Of a stretch of 64,000 nucleotides of DNA, positions 33,199 through 42,269 are shown piece after piece. The stretch comes from an uncultured Johnsonella sp. (GTDB lineage: Bacteria > Bacillota > Clostridia > Lachnospirales > Lachnospiraceae). The position numbers were made by a program, and so were the translations under genes. Positions within the stretch are counted from its first letter, which is position 1. Each line of letters starts with the position of its first letter. The stretch covers positions 1-64,000 of the forward strand of contig CALBCM010000015.1 of the NCBI GenBank assembly GCA_937927235.1. The letters run 5' to 3'. The notes beneath the pieces are model-generated. The model was given only the letters and a program-made list of their open reading frames with translations, was not told where the DNA came from and searched no databases.

Positions 33199-35697
33199 AT
33201 GGCTGACAATAATAAAACAAACAAGGTAACTAGTAATATAGGCGGTAACAGTAATAAGCAGGAAGTAAACATACAAGATGTTTTAGAAGACAGAGAGGAA
33301 AGAAAAGCAAAAAGGAGAGCCGAAAAGCTGGCAAGAAAAAAAGCCAGAAGTCTTAAAGTTGTTGAAAAAAGCCATGCAGAAAAAATACTCGAAGAAGAGA
33401 GCCTCAAAAGTAATAATGAGGATGTTATTATTTCAAGGGAGGAAGGACTTTGGAGAACCGAAGGAGAAGGAGAACAAAAAGAGCTTTATAAGACGCTTTT
33501 AGAAAAGGTAAAAAATAACAATAATGATAAAGAAGATATTGCTCTAATAGAAAAAGCTTACAAAATAGCTTGTGATGCTCATAAGGAACAGAAAAGAAAA
33601 TCAGGTGTTCCCTATATAACTCATCCTATCAGTGTCGCAATCATCCTTGCCGATATGAAGCTTGATGCCGGAATTATAGCAGCAGGCTTGCTTCACGATG
33701 TGGTAGAGGACAGTAAAAACTATAAAATTGAGGATATAGAGGCAGTTTTTGGAGAACGCATAGCCTTTCTTGTAAACGGAGTTACCAAGCTTACAAATAT
33801 ACCTGCCGATGTAGAAAAAACTCGTATTGCTGCCGAGAATATGAGAAAAATGATTATGTCCATGTCAAAAAACATAGGAGTCCTGATTATCAAGCTTGCA
33901 GACAGGCTTCATAATATGAGGACTTTGCAGTTTATGAAGCCTGAGAAACAAAGAGAAAAGGCTACCGAAACTCTGGAGATATATTCACCGCTTGCACAGC
34001 GTCTGGGTATTTCAAAAATTAAGGTGGAGCTTGATGACCTCGCCTTAAAATATCTTCATCCTGAGGTTTATAAGGATTTGGAGAAAAGACTTAAGGCAAA
34101 AAGAGAAGACAGTGAAAAGCTCATCAAGGACATAGTAAATAAAGTAAAGGCGGCTCTGGCAGAAAGAAAAATTAAGGGGGAGGTAAAGGGCAGAATAAAG
34201 CATTTCTTTTCGATTTATAAAAAAATGGTAAGTCAGAATAAAACCCTCGACCAGATACTTGATTTATTTGCAATTAGAATTATAGTGGATTCAAGAGATG
34301 ACTGCTATTTAGTTTATGGAATGCTCAGCAGTCTTTTCGCTTTTGTACCCGGAAGGATGAAGGACTATATTAACCGGCCTAAGAAGAATAATTATCAGTC
34401 ACTTCACGTTACCTTTATAGTGGACGGCGAAAATTTTGAAGCACAAATCAGAACCAAGGAAATGCATAGAGTGGCTGAATACGGTATAGCGGCACATTGG
34501 AAGTATAAACAAAACGGCAAGGATTCATCAGCAAATTCACAGTTCGACCAGGTGGTAAACAGTTGGCTTGGTCAGCTCAGTGAGCTTGAGCAGGACAATG
34601 ATGATGACGAGCAGTTTATGAAGCTGATGAAGAGCGAGCTTGACCTTATGCCCGGGCATATTTACTGCTATTCGCCCAAGGGCGACATAAAAAACCTGCC
34701 TCTAGGCTCCACCCCTATAGATTTTGCTTATGCAATACACTCCGCGGTAGGAAATAAGATGGTGGGAGCAAGGGTCAACGGGAAAAATGTTCCCAAGGAT
34801 TATCAAATCAAAAGCGGCGATATGGTAGAGATAATCACTTCGCAAAACTCCTCCGGACCAAGCCGAGATTGGCTTAATATCGTTAAAAGCTCTCAGGCGA
34901 CCAATAAAATTTTACTCTGGTTCAGGACTGAATTTAAAGAAGAAAACATAGCCAAGGGAAAGGATTTAATTGAGAAGTATTGCAGAAGCAAGGGGATTAA
35001 GTGGATTGAAATAAATAAGCCTGAATATCAGGAAAAGGTAATGAGAAGGTATTCCTACAAGGACTGGGATGCCGTGCTTGCAGCCGTGGGACATGGAGGC
35101 ATAAAGGAGGGGCAGGTAGTTAACAGGATGCTTTCCGAAAAAAATAAGTATGATAAGGAGCATACCACTGCCGATGAAATTCTTGCAAAAATAAATGACC
35201 CCAATAAAAAATCTCTGTCTGCCGTACCGCACTCAAAATACGGTATAATAGTTCAGGGTGCTGATGAGCTTTTGGTCAGATGCTCAAGGTGCTGTTCACC
35301 TATACCAGGCGATGAGATAGTGGGCTATATCTCCAGAGGCAGGGGAATCACCATACATCGTACCGACTGCATAAATATCATAAATATGCAGGCGGAGGAA
35401 AGAAAAAGGCTGAAGCCTGCCGAATGGGAATTTACAGAGCAGGAGGGAAGCGGCAAGAAATATCCTGCTGAAATAAAAATTTATGCCCAGAACAGAGACA
35501 GAATCATAAACGACCTTTCCGGTGTATTCAGTGAAGCGGGAGCTACGCTGAATGTAATGGAGGCAAGGACAAATAAGCATGGCAGGGCTACCATTGAGGC
35601 AAGATTTGATATAAGCGGAGTAGATGAGCTTAACAGGATTATGTCAAAAATCAGGCAGGTGCCGGGAGTCCAGGACATAGAAAGAACTTCAGGCTAA
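33199..35697 (+). CDS. relA: RelA/SpoT (p)ppGpp synthetase-hydrolase
   Basis: An 832-residue bifunctional alarmone enzyme. A roughly 95-residue Lys/Glu-rich leader precedes the HD hydrolase domain (HPISVAIILADMKLD, LLHDVVED), then the synthetase domain (IKHFFSIYKKM, RIIVDSRDDCY, NNYQSLHVTF), a TGS domain (DFAYAIHSAVGNKMVGARV), a Cys-containing zinc-finger region (LLVRCSRCCSPIPGDEI) and a C-terminal ACT domain. Both active sites appear intact, so it can make and degrade (p)ppGpp. Long-form Rel proteins are about 730-740 residues; the basic N-terminal leader explains the extra length. ATG 33199 follows AAGGGGAG. Confidence 0.95.
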   Translation: MADNNKTNKVTSNIGGNSNKQEVNIQDVLEDREERKAKRRAEKLARKKARSLKVVEKSHAEKILEEESLKSNNEDVIISREEGLWRTEGEGEQKELYKTLLEKVKNNNNDKEDIALIEKAYKIACDAHKEQKRKSGVPYITHPISVAIILADMKLDAGIIAAGLLHDVVEDSKNYKIEDIEAVFGERIAFLVNGVTKLTNIPADVEKTRIAAENMRKMIMSMSKNIGVLIIKLADRLHNMRTLQFMKPEKQREKATETLEIYSPLAQRLGISKIKVELDDLALKYLHPEVYKDLEKRLKAKREDSEKLIKDIVNKVKAALAERKIKGEVKGRIKHFFSIYKKMVSQNKTLDQILDLFAIRIIVDSRDDCYLVYGMLSSLFAFVPGRMKDYINRPKKNNYQSLHVTFIVDGENFEAQIRTKEMHRVAEYGIAAHWKYKQNGKDSSANSQFDQVVNSWLGQLSELEQDNDDDEQFMKLMKSELDLMPGHIYCYSPKGDIKNLPLGSTPIDFAYAIHSAVGNKMVGARVNGKNVPKDYQIKSGDMVEIITSQNSSGPSRDWLNIVKSSQATNKILLWFRTEFKEENIAKGKDLIEKYCRSKGIKWIEINKPEYQEKVMRRYSYKDWDAVLAAVGHGGIKEGQVVNRMLSEKNKYDKEHTTADEILAKINDPNKKSLSAVPHSKYGIIVQGADELLVRCSRCCSPIPGDEIVGYISRGRGITIHRTDCINIINMQAEERKRLKPAEWEFTEQEGSGKKYPAEIKIYAQNRDRIINDLSGVFSEAGATLNVMEARTNKHGRATIEARFDISGVDELNRIMSKIRQVPGVQDIERTSG

Positions 35698-35738
35698 GCA
35701 GCCTCATTCCGGTGTGAAGCTGCCGGCTTTAATATCAG

Positions 35739-35791
35739 TCAGCACCAGGACCTGACAGCTTTATAAAAACAGGTCTTTGTGCTGAATTTTT
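35739..35791 (+). terminator. Hairpin between relA and the MBL gene
   Basis: A 16-nt imperfect stem (35739-35754 with 35770-35785, 14 matches plus one G-U) followed by ATTTTT, immediately before the ribosome-binding site of the next gene. It is a terminator of relA or an attenuator into the gloB-hemZ-hisS-aspS block. Confidence 0.65.
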
Positions 35792-35801
35792 AAGGAGAAA
35801 T

Positions 35802-36464
35802 ATGAAAACATTAAAAGTAGAAATGCTGGTACTTGGTTTAGTAAGTACAAATACCTATGTGGTCTATAATGAAAATACAAGGGAGGCATTTATAGTAGAC
35901 CCTTCAGCTGATGCTCCCAGGATTATAGACTTAATTAATAAGCTGGAGGTCAGACCTGTGGCTATACTGCTTACTCACGGGCATTTTGATCATATTATGG
36001 CAGTAGATGAGCTGAGGGACAGGTATCAGATTAAGGTATACCTGCATGAGGAAGAGGACGATATAGCTTCCATACCGGAGCATAACTGCTCACTGGATGT
36101 GCTGGGAGAGCCTTTTTCGGTAAAAGCGGATATTTTCCTGAAAGACAGGGAGCATATCAGCCTGCTCGGAGTCGACTGGGAGGTCATACTGACTCCGGGA
36201 CATACTAAGGGAGGCTGCTGTTATTATGCCGCTGATGAGGAACTGCTTTTATCCGGGGACACCCTGTTTAAGGAAAGCTATGGGCGCTGCGACCTGTACA
36301 GCAGCAGTAAAAAGGCTATGATACATTCCATTCTGGACAGGCTTTTTGTTTTGCCGGAGGAAACCCTGGTACTGCCGGGTCACGGTCCGGTGACTACTAT
36401 TAAAAGAGAAAAAAAACGCAACATAATATCAGTTTATATAGGCAGAAATATAGATTTACTATGA
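35802..36464 (+). CDS. Metallo-beta-lactamase fold hydrolase (glyoxalase II-like)
   Basis: A 220-residue zinc hydrolase with LTHGHFDHI, a later TPGHTKGG and a final LPGHGP, the layout of the small glyoxalase II-like MBL proteins. It conserves the position between relA and hemZ seen in other Clostridia. The substrate is unknown; a thioester hydrolase role is inferred. It overlaps hemZ by 4 bp (ATGA), so the two are translationally coupled. Confidence 0.82.
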   Translation: MKTLKVEMLVLGLVSTNTYVVYNENTREAFIVDPSADAPRIIDLINKLEVRPVAILLTHGHFDHIMAVDELRDRYQIKVYLHEEEDDIASIPEHNCSLDVLGEPFSVKADIFLKDREHISLLGVDWEVILTPGHTKGGCCYYAADEELLLSGDTLFKESYGRCDLYSSSKKAMIHSILDRLFVLPEETLVLPGHGPVTTIKREKKRNIISVYIGRNIDLL

Positions 36465-37906
36465 TAGCTTTATTACTTACCGACATACCCTTTGAGCAGG
36501 ACATCAGAGAACTGTTTATGGCATTTTATCCGGGAGAGCATTATATTTATGCAGCTGCTCCCGAGGCGGATATTATCTTTAAGGGAAAACTGACTGACAC
36601 GGCAGGAGAGGCGGTATATAGGGCTGAGCTGATTTTCGGCAGATGTCCCGGCTTTAAGGTATGTGATAAAGCCGCTTTTACAACTAAGGTATACGCTTCA
36701 AGGATCGACACCAAAAACGAGCTTAAAAGAGCCTTGTATAAGGCTCTCAGCAGGCATACCGGCATAAGCCTGCCTTGGGGAACCCTAACCGGCATAAGAC
36801 CTGTAAAGCTTGTGAGTGAAATGCTGGAAGCGGGGCTTACAGCCGGACAGGCAAGGGAAAAGCTGAAAAAAACCTATATTATAAGTGAGGAGAAAGCACT
36901 GCTTTGCATAAATACCGCCTTAAATGAGAAAGCGGTATTAAAAAACATTGATTACAGCAGAGGCTGGAGTCTTTATATAGGAATACCGTTTTGCCCCTCC
37001 ACCTGTCTTTACTGCTCCTTCACCTCTTATCCAATCTCAAAATGGGCAGCTAAAAAGGGAGATTATCTACAAGCCTTATGCAGTGAGCTGGAGTATACGG
37101 CGGATAAAATGCAGGGCAAGCTGCTGCAGAGCATCTATATCGGCGGCGGCACTCCCACTTCCTTGGAAGCAGGGGAGCTTGACACCTTACTTACTGCACT
37201 GAGAAAATACTTTAAGCTGGACAGCCTGCTTGAATTCAGTGTCGAAGCCGGCAGACCCGACAGCATTACCTATGAGAAGCTTGCAGTTTTAAAAAAACAC
37301 GGTGCGGACCGAATTTCCGTCAATCCTCAAAGTATGAATTTAAAAACCCTGAAGGCTATAGGCAGGCATCACGATGTGGACAAAGTAAAAGAGGCGTTTG
37401 CCATGGCGAGAAAAGCGGGTTTTTTAAATATTAATATGGATGTGATACTGGGACTGCCCGGGGAGGATGTAAGGGATGTTGAGCATACCTTTAATGAGCT
37501 TAAAAAGCTTGCTCCTGAGAGTATTACGGTTCACTGCCTCGCTTTAAAAAGAGCGGCAAGACTTAACACTCAAAAGAAAAGCTATAAGAGCACTGATTAT
37601 GAAATCGTTAAAGCTATGCTTGAAATCAGCAGGCAGTGCTGCGAAGCTATGGGACTTGAGCCTTATTATTTGTACAGACAAAAAAATATAAGCGGAAATT
37701 TTGAGAATGTCGGCTACAGTAAAAGGGGAGCCGAATGTATTTACAATATTCTGATCATGGAGGAAAAGCAGACTATAATAGGCTGTGGAGCAGGCTCAAC
37801 CTCAAAGCTCGTGCTGCCTGAGGAAAACAGAGTCGAAAGGGCTGAAAATGTAAAGGACCCGGCGCTTTATATTACAAGAATCAAAGAAAAGCTACATATA
37901 TTATAA
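36461..37906 (+). CDS. hemZ: HemZ-like radical SAM coproporphyrinogen dehydrogenase
   Basis: A 481-residue radical SAM protein. The iron-sulfur motif is in GIPFCPSTCLYCSFTSYP (CxxxCxxC), followed by YIGGGTPTSLEAGELD and SVEAGRPDSIT, VNPQSMN and DVILGLPGED, which are HemN/HemZ features. An N-terminal 165-residue region precedes the radical domain, as in HemZ of Firmicutes. It may act in oxygen-independent haem synthesis or another SAM-dependent reaction; no other hem gene is nearby. It sits between the MBL gene and hisS. Confidence 0.87.
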   Translation: MIALLLTDIPFEQDIRELFMAFYPGEHYIYAAAPEADIIFKGKLTDTAGEAVYRAELIFGRCPGFKVCDKAAFTTKVYASRIDTKNELKRALYKALSRHTGISLPWGTLTGIRPVKLVSEMLEAGLTAGQAREKLKKTYIISEEKALLCINTALNEKAVLKNIDYSRGWSLYIGIPFCPSTCLYCSFTSYPISKWAAKKGDYLQALCSELEYTADKMQGKLLQSIYIGGGTPTSLEAGELDTLLTALRKYFKLDSLLEFSVEAGRPDSITYEKLAVLKKHGADRISVNPQSMNLKTLKAIGRHHDVDKVKEAFAMARKAGFLNINMDVILGLPGEDVRDVEHTFNELKKLAPESITVHCLALKRAARLNTQKKSYKSTDYEIVKAMLEISRQCCEAMGLEPYYLYRQKNISGNFENVGYSKRGAECIYNILIMEEKQTIIGCGAGSTSKLVLPEENRVERAENVKDPALYITRIKEKLHIL

Positions 37907-37921
37907 AATTTGGAGGAAAAT

Positions 37922-39202
37922 ATGGCACTTATAAAAAATCCTGTAACAGGTATGAGGGATATACTTCCGGATGAGATGGAGCTTAGAGATTATCTTATCG
38001 GAATTATCAAGCAAACCTATAAAAGCTATGGCTTTACCCCGATAGAAACTCCGGTAACGGAGCATATAGAAAATCTTTTAAGCTCTCAGGGCGGTGACAA
38101 TGAAAAGCTTATATTTAAAATTCTGAAAAGAGGGGAAAAGCTGAAGCTGGAAAAGGCAGAGGCTGAAATTGACTTAATTGATATGGGTTTAAGATATGAC
38201 CTCACCCTTCCGCTTGCCAGATATTTTGCTCAAAATTCGGCTAAGCTTCCTTTGCCCTTTAAGGCACTGCAAATTGGCAGCGTATTTAGGGCAGACAGAC
38301 CGCAAAAAGGAAGGTACAGGCAGTTTACCCAGTGCGATATAGATATTATAGGAGAAGCGGGAGAGCTGGCTGAGATTGAGCTGATTCTTGCGGCTGCCGA
38401 AGTCCTTTCACGGATATGCCCGCAAAATAAATTCTGCATAAGACTTAATAACCGGGAAATCTTAAAGGCAATGTCCGCATACTCGGGCTTTGAAGAAGCT
38501 AAAACTCAGGAAGCCTTTATTATACTGGATAAGATGGACAAGATAGGAATTGAGGGAGTAAAAAAGGAGCTTGTTGAAGCAGGCTACGGCAGAGAAAGCT
38601 CGGATAAATATCTGGCTTTAATTCAGGAATTTTCAGCAAGTGATGATTTTGCGGCATTGGCAGGGCTTTTTGAGTCCAGGCTCTCAGGCTTTATCAGTCA
38701 GGACATTATAAAGCGGTTTCTAGATATAATTAATACAGTGATACAATGCCGGACGACAGATTTTAATCTGGTTTTTGACCCGACTCTGGTAAGAGGCATG
38801 GGCTATTATACCGGTACTGTATTTGAAATTTCTATGGAGGGTTTTTCTGGCTCGGTAGCAGGCGGCGGAAGATATGACAAGATGATAGGGAGATTTACCG
38901 GAAAGGATACGCCTGCCTGCGGCTTTTCAATAGGCTTTGAGCGTATTATAGCTATCTTGACCCAGGGAAATTTCAGCCCGCCGGAGCAGGCAGAAAAAAC
39001 GGCAATTTTATATGAAAAGGGTACTGACTGTGCAAGGCTTTCAAATATACTTAAAGCGGCACAAAATCTGAGAAACGAGGAAAAAATCGTCCTTGTAGCT
39101 CAAATGAATAAAAATAAAAAATTTCAGAAGGAGCAGCTTACTAAGCAAGGCTATAGTGAATTTAAAGAATTTTACCGTGAGGAATTAAAAAAGGAGAATT
39201 AA
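37922..39202 (+). CDS. hisS: Histidyl-tRNA synthetase
   Basis: A 426-residue class II aminoacyl-tRNA synthetase. Motif 1 region PVTGMRDILPDEM is followed by RADRPQKGRYRQFTQCDID (motif 2 area), the histidine-specific RGMGYYTGTVFEI and GGGRYDKMIG. The C-terminal anticodon-binding domain is short. ATG 37922 follows TTGGAGGAAAAT; the in-frame TTG at 37910 overlaps that site. Four bases separate its stop from aspS, indicating one operon. Confidence 0.94.
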   Translation: MALIKNPVTGMRDILPDEMELRDYLIGIIKQTYKSYGFTPIETPVTEHIENLLSSQGGDNEKLIFKILKRGEKLKLEKAEAEIDLIDMGLRYDLTLPLARYFAQNSAKLPLPFKALQIGSVFRADRPQKGRYRQFTQCDIDIIGEAGELAEIELILAAAEVLSRICPQNKFCIRLNNREILKAMSAYSGFEEAKTQEAFIILDKMDKIGIEGVKKELVEAGYGRESSDKYLALIQEFSASDDFAALAGLFESRLSGFISQDIIKRFLDIINTVIQCRTTDFNLVFDPTLVRGMGYYTGTVFEISMEGFSGSVAGGGRYDKMIGRFTGKDTPACGFSIGFERIIAILTQGNFSPPEQAEKTAILYEKGTDCARLSNILKAAQNLRNEEKIVLVAQMNKNKKFQKEQLTKQGYSEFKEFYREELKKEN

Positions 39203-39206
39203 TTTT

Positions 39207-40991
39207 ATGCCGGAATCAATGCGTGGACTTAAGAGAAGTCATAGATGTGCGGAAGTAATAACTGCCGATACGGGCAGTGAAGTAACAGTCATGGGCTGGG
39301 TGGCAAAAAACAGAGTAAAGGGAGGCATAATCTTTCTTGATTTGCGTGACCGCTCGGGAATCCTTCAAATAATTTTTGAAGAGGAGCAGTGCGGGGCTGA
39401 AATTTTTGCAAAAGCGCAAAAGCTCAGGGCGGAATTTTGCGTGGCAGTGAGAGGAAGACTTGAGAAGCGCTCCGGAGCTTCAAACAAGGAGCTTATTACT
39501 GGAGAGCTTGAGGTAATCGCAAAGGAGCTTCGGATTTTGTCGGAGTCGGAAACTCCACCTTTTCATATAGAGGAAGGCTCAAAAACCAAAGAAGAATTAA
39601 GACTTAAATACAGATACCTCGATTTGAGGCGACCCGATTTGCAAAAAAATATAATAATGAGAAGCAGGATAGCCACAGTCACTAGAAGATACCTTTCAGA
39701 GCAGGGATTTTTGGAGATAGAAACTCCTACCCTGATTAAAAGCTCACCTGAGGGGGCGAGAGATTATCTGGTGCCGAGCCGGGTTCACCCGGGCAAGTTT
39801 TATGCCCTCCCTCAGTCCCCTCAGCTTTTTAAGCAGCTTCTTATGTGCTCCGGCTATGATCGGTACTTTCAGCTTGCCCGCTGCTACAGAGATGAGGATT
39901 TAAGAGCCGACCGCCAGCCTGAGTTTACTCAGATAGATATGGAGCTGTCCTTTGTAGATGTAGATGATGTAATTGAGGCAAATGAGGGGCTTATAAAGAC
40001 TCTTTTTAAAGAAGTGCTGGATGTGGAGGTAGAGCTGCCCATACCGAGAATGACTTATGCTGAAGCAATGGAAAGGTTCGGAAGCGACAAGCCTGATTTA
40101 AGATTTGGAATGGAATTAAAGGACATAAGCGAAATAGCCTCAAAATCCAGCTTTTCAGTATTTAAAAATGCCGTAGAGGCGGGCGGAGCCGTAAAGGGAA
40201 TTACTGTAGAGGCTCAGGCAGGCATGCCCAGAAAGAAAATAGATGCGCTCGTGGAATTTGCCAAGGGCTACGGTGTTAAAGGGCTTGCTTATCTGGCAGT
40301 TGAGGCTGGCGGTGGTATTAAATCCTCCTTCAGTAAATTCTTAAGTGAATCCGAGATTAAAGCCGTAATAGCTGCAATGGGAGCGAAAGAGGGCGACATT
40401 ATGTTTTTTGCCGCCGACAGGAAGGCGGTGGTAGCCCAGGTGCTTGGAGCCTTGAGAGTGGAGCTGGCAGCACAGCTTGGGCTGCTTAATAATCAGGAAT
40501 ATAAGTTTGTATGGATCACCGAATTTCCTTTATTTGAGTTTTCAGAAGAGGAAAACAGATATAAGGCGGTGCACCACCCCTTTACCATGTTTATGGAGGA
40601 GGACCTGGAGTACCTTGAAAGTGAGCCGGGCAAAGTCAGAGCGAAGGCTTATGATATAGTCTTAAACGGAACTGAGATAGGAGGAGGCTCGGTAAGGATT
40701 TATCAATCCGACATACAAAGCAGAATGTTTAAAATTCTCGGATTAAGTGAGCAGGCTGCAAAGGAAAGGTTCGGCTATCTGCTGGAGGCATTTAAGTACG
40801 GGGTTCCACCTCATGCCGGACTTGCCTATGGATTTGACAGAGTGGTAATGCTGATGGCAGGGGCTGAGTCTATAAGAGATGTTATGGCATTTCCTAAGGT
40901 TAAGGATGCTTCGGACCTCATGATAGAAGCACCCGATACGGTAGACGAGGAGCAGCTTAAGGAGCTTTATCTGAAAATAGAGGAGGCATAG
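39207..40991 (+). CDS. aspS: Aspartyl-tRNA synthetase
   Basis: A 594-residue bacterial-type AspRS with N-terminal OB anticodon domain (VMGWVAKNRVKGGIIFLDLRD), catalytic class II domain with the FLEIETPTLIKSSPEGARD region, QSPQLFKQLLM and FRDEDLRADRQPEF-like motif 2, the bacterial GAD insertion (about 300-415), and motif 3 GLAYGFDRVVML. Full length. AAGGAG precedes ATG 39207. It ends the relA-linked block. Confidence 0.96.
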   Translation: MPESMRGLKRSHRCAEVITADTGSEVTVMGWVAKNRVKGGIIFLDLRDRSGILQIIFEEEQCGAEIFAKAQKLRAEFCVAVRGRLEKRSGASNKELITGELEVIAKELRILSESETPPFHIEEGSKTKEELRLKYRYLDLRRPDLQKNIIMRSRIATVTRRYLSEQGFLEIETPTLIKSSPEGARDYLVPSRVHPGKFYALPQSPQLFKQLLMCSGYDRYFQLARCYRDEDLRADRQPEFTQIDMELSFVDVDDVIEANEGLIKTLFKEVLDVEVELPIPRMTYAEAMERFGSDKPDLRFGMELKDISEIASKSSFSVFKNAVEAGGAVKGITVEAQAGMPRKKIDALVEFAKGYGVKGLAYLAVEAGGGIKSSFSKFLSESEIKAVIAAMGAKEGDIMFFAADRKAVVAQVLGALRVELAAQLGLLNNQEYKFVWITEFPLFEFSEEENRYKAVHHPFTMFMEEDLEYLESEPGKVRAKAYDIVLNGTEIGGGSVRIYQSDIQSRMFKILGLSEQAAKERFGYLLEAFKYGVPPHAGLAYGFDRVVMLMAGAESIRDVMAFPKVKDASDLMIEAPDTVDEEQLKELYLKIEEA

Positions 40992-41044
40992 CTGCAGGCT
41001 TTGGACAAAAGTTTCCTTTTTCACAAAAATAATAGAAAATGCTC

Positions 41045-41073
41045 TTGATTCATTTTTTAATAATTATTAAAAT
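41045..41073 (+). promoter_or_regulatory. Promoter of the two small exported-protein genes
   Basis: TTGATT at 41045-41050, 17-bp spacer, TAAAAT at 41068-41073. Confidence 0.5.
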
Positions 41074-41102
41074 AAAAATAAATAATTTAAAGGAGGTTTT
41101 TT

Positions 41103-41429
41103 ATGTGTATTGTATTTAAGAAATTGGTGATTTTTAGTTTGATTTTAATCGTAATCTCTAGCACATTTTATTCACTTGATGTAAAGGCTTCCTGTAATCA
41201 TTCATGGTCTCCTTATACTTTTTATGATTCATATCTTGAGCCACCTAGTAGTATGGGAAAGTGTTTTAAGAGAGTTACTGTATCAGTAAGAACCTGTTAT
41301 AAATGTGGAGATGTCGGCTTTAAAACTATAAAAAAACAGTTGTCTCATAAATTTGTTAATGGGCTCTGTGTAAGATGTGGGTGTTTGGCTATGCACATTG
41401 TTCAACTCATGCCCAAAGTGATTAGATAA
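41103..41429 (+). CDS. Small exported Cys-rich hypothetical protein
   Basis: A 108-residue protein, not recognised. Residues 1-29 look like a signal peptide (likely cut after VKA), and the mature part has six Cys, two of them in paired motifs (CYKCG and CVRCGC) that look like a zinc ribbon or disulfide knot. A good AAAGGAGG precedes ATG 41103. It is followed by a lipoprotein gene 18 bp after its stop and shares its transcript. The stretch is AT-rich and poor in host-like codons, which suggests acquisition. Confidence 0.6.
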   Translation: MCIVFKKLVIFSLILIVISSTFYSLDVKASCNHSWSPYTFYDSYLEPPSSMGKCFKRVTVSVRTCYKCGDVGFKTIKKQLSHKFVNGLCVRCGCLAMHIVQLMPKVIR

Positions 41430-41447
41430 GCTTTGAGGTTAATAAGT

Positions 41448-41936
41448 ATGTATAGAGAATACTTTTTCGTACTTTTATTTTTGCTAAGTTATGCTTTGGT
41501 TTCTTGTAAGAGTAATGTATCTGAAAATATGATGGGAAGTGATAAAGACACTGTTTTTGATATAACAGATGCTGCTTCTTCATCTATTGAAGCAGTAGTA
41601 TCAAATGAGTATATTGTTTCTTTTGATAATAAGAGTATTCCGGTTGACGGCAGTGGAAATATTACAATTTCAATAAGTGTATATAACGGAAATCCAGAAA
41701 ATACCTATTGTACAGCAAGCTGCGACAATGGATATATTGATAAGGCGAAATATCAAAAGAAAAGTATTGACGAGGGAATTTTTACATATTCTGTGGATAG
41801 AAATATGGAGCGTGACAGCATAAAAATACAGGTTACGGATAAAAATCATAAGACATCAACTTGGTACTATAATGTACTCAAAAGATTAGACGAGGATGGA
41901 AAGGAAGTATATAGAATTACTCAGCTATCTTCATAA
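41448..41936 (+). CDS. Hypothetical lipoprotein
   Basis: A 162-residue protein with a lipobox (LVSC, about residue 20) and a mature part with a probable beta-sandwich look (NITISISVYNGN, IKIQVTDKNHKTSTWYYNVL), perhaps an Ig-like domain. ATG 41448 has GAGGT 8 nt upstream; TTG 41433 is less likely. It is linked to the Cys-rich gene upstream and followed by a terminator. No family recognised. Confidence 0.6.
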   Translation: MYREYFFVLLFLLSYALVSCKSNVSENMMGSDKDTVFDITDAASSSIEAVVSNEYIVSFDNKSIPVDGSGNITISISVYNGNPENTYCTASCDNGYIDKAKYQKKSIDEGIFTYSVDRNMERDSIKIQVTDKNHKTSTWYYNVLKRLDEDGKEVYRITQLSS

Positions 41937-41940
41937 AACC

Positions 41941-41980
41941 AAGGGGTAGATTCGTAAGGAGAGTCTACCCTTTATTTTTG
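41941..41980 (+). terminator. Terminator after the lipoprotein gene
   Basis: AAGGGGTAGA pairs with TCTACCCTT across a short loop, followed by TTATTTTTG. One bulged G. Confidence 0.75.
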
Positions 41981-42159
41981 TAAATGCTTCTAAAAAGGGC
42001 AAGCAGATACTTAAAGAGGAATAGATACTGAAACTGTATGTATAAAAATATACTTAATGTCTGCAAAAGCACCGAAGAAAGCTGGCAATCATGTATGAAA
42101 GCCGGTACCGGCGTTTGCTTTACAGTAACCTTAGTAATGAATTATTTGTGAAAGAGTGG

Positions 42160-42250
42160 AAAAGACCTTATTTATCTGATACACTATAGCATTATAGCAT
42201 ATTTAGTGCTGGTGACTAAATTTAAACTTATCAGATAGATAAGGTCTTTT
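42160..42250. repeat. 91-bp inverted-repeat element before the response regulator
   Basis: Two 22-nt arms (42160-42181 and 42229-42250) match with one mismatch, separated by 47 nt. The right arm ends in TTTT just before the ribosome-binding site of the response regulator gene. It could be a MITE-like insertion, a terminator/attenuator, or an operator. No target duplication is evident. The rest of the gap (41981-42159) is unremarkable except for a 12-bp palindrome GCCGGTACCGGC at 42101-42112. Confidence 0.65.
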
Positions 42251-42269
42251 TATATACGGAGGTATTTAT

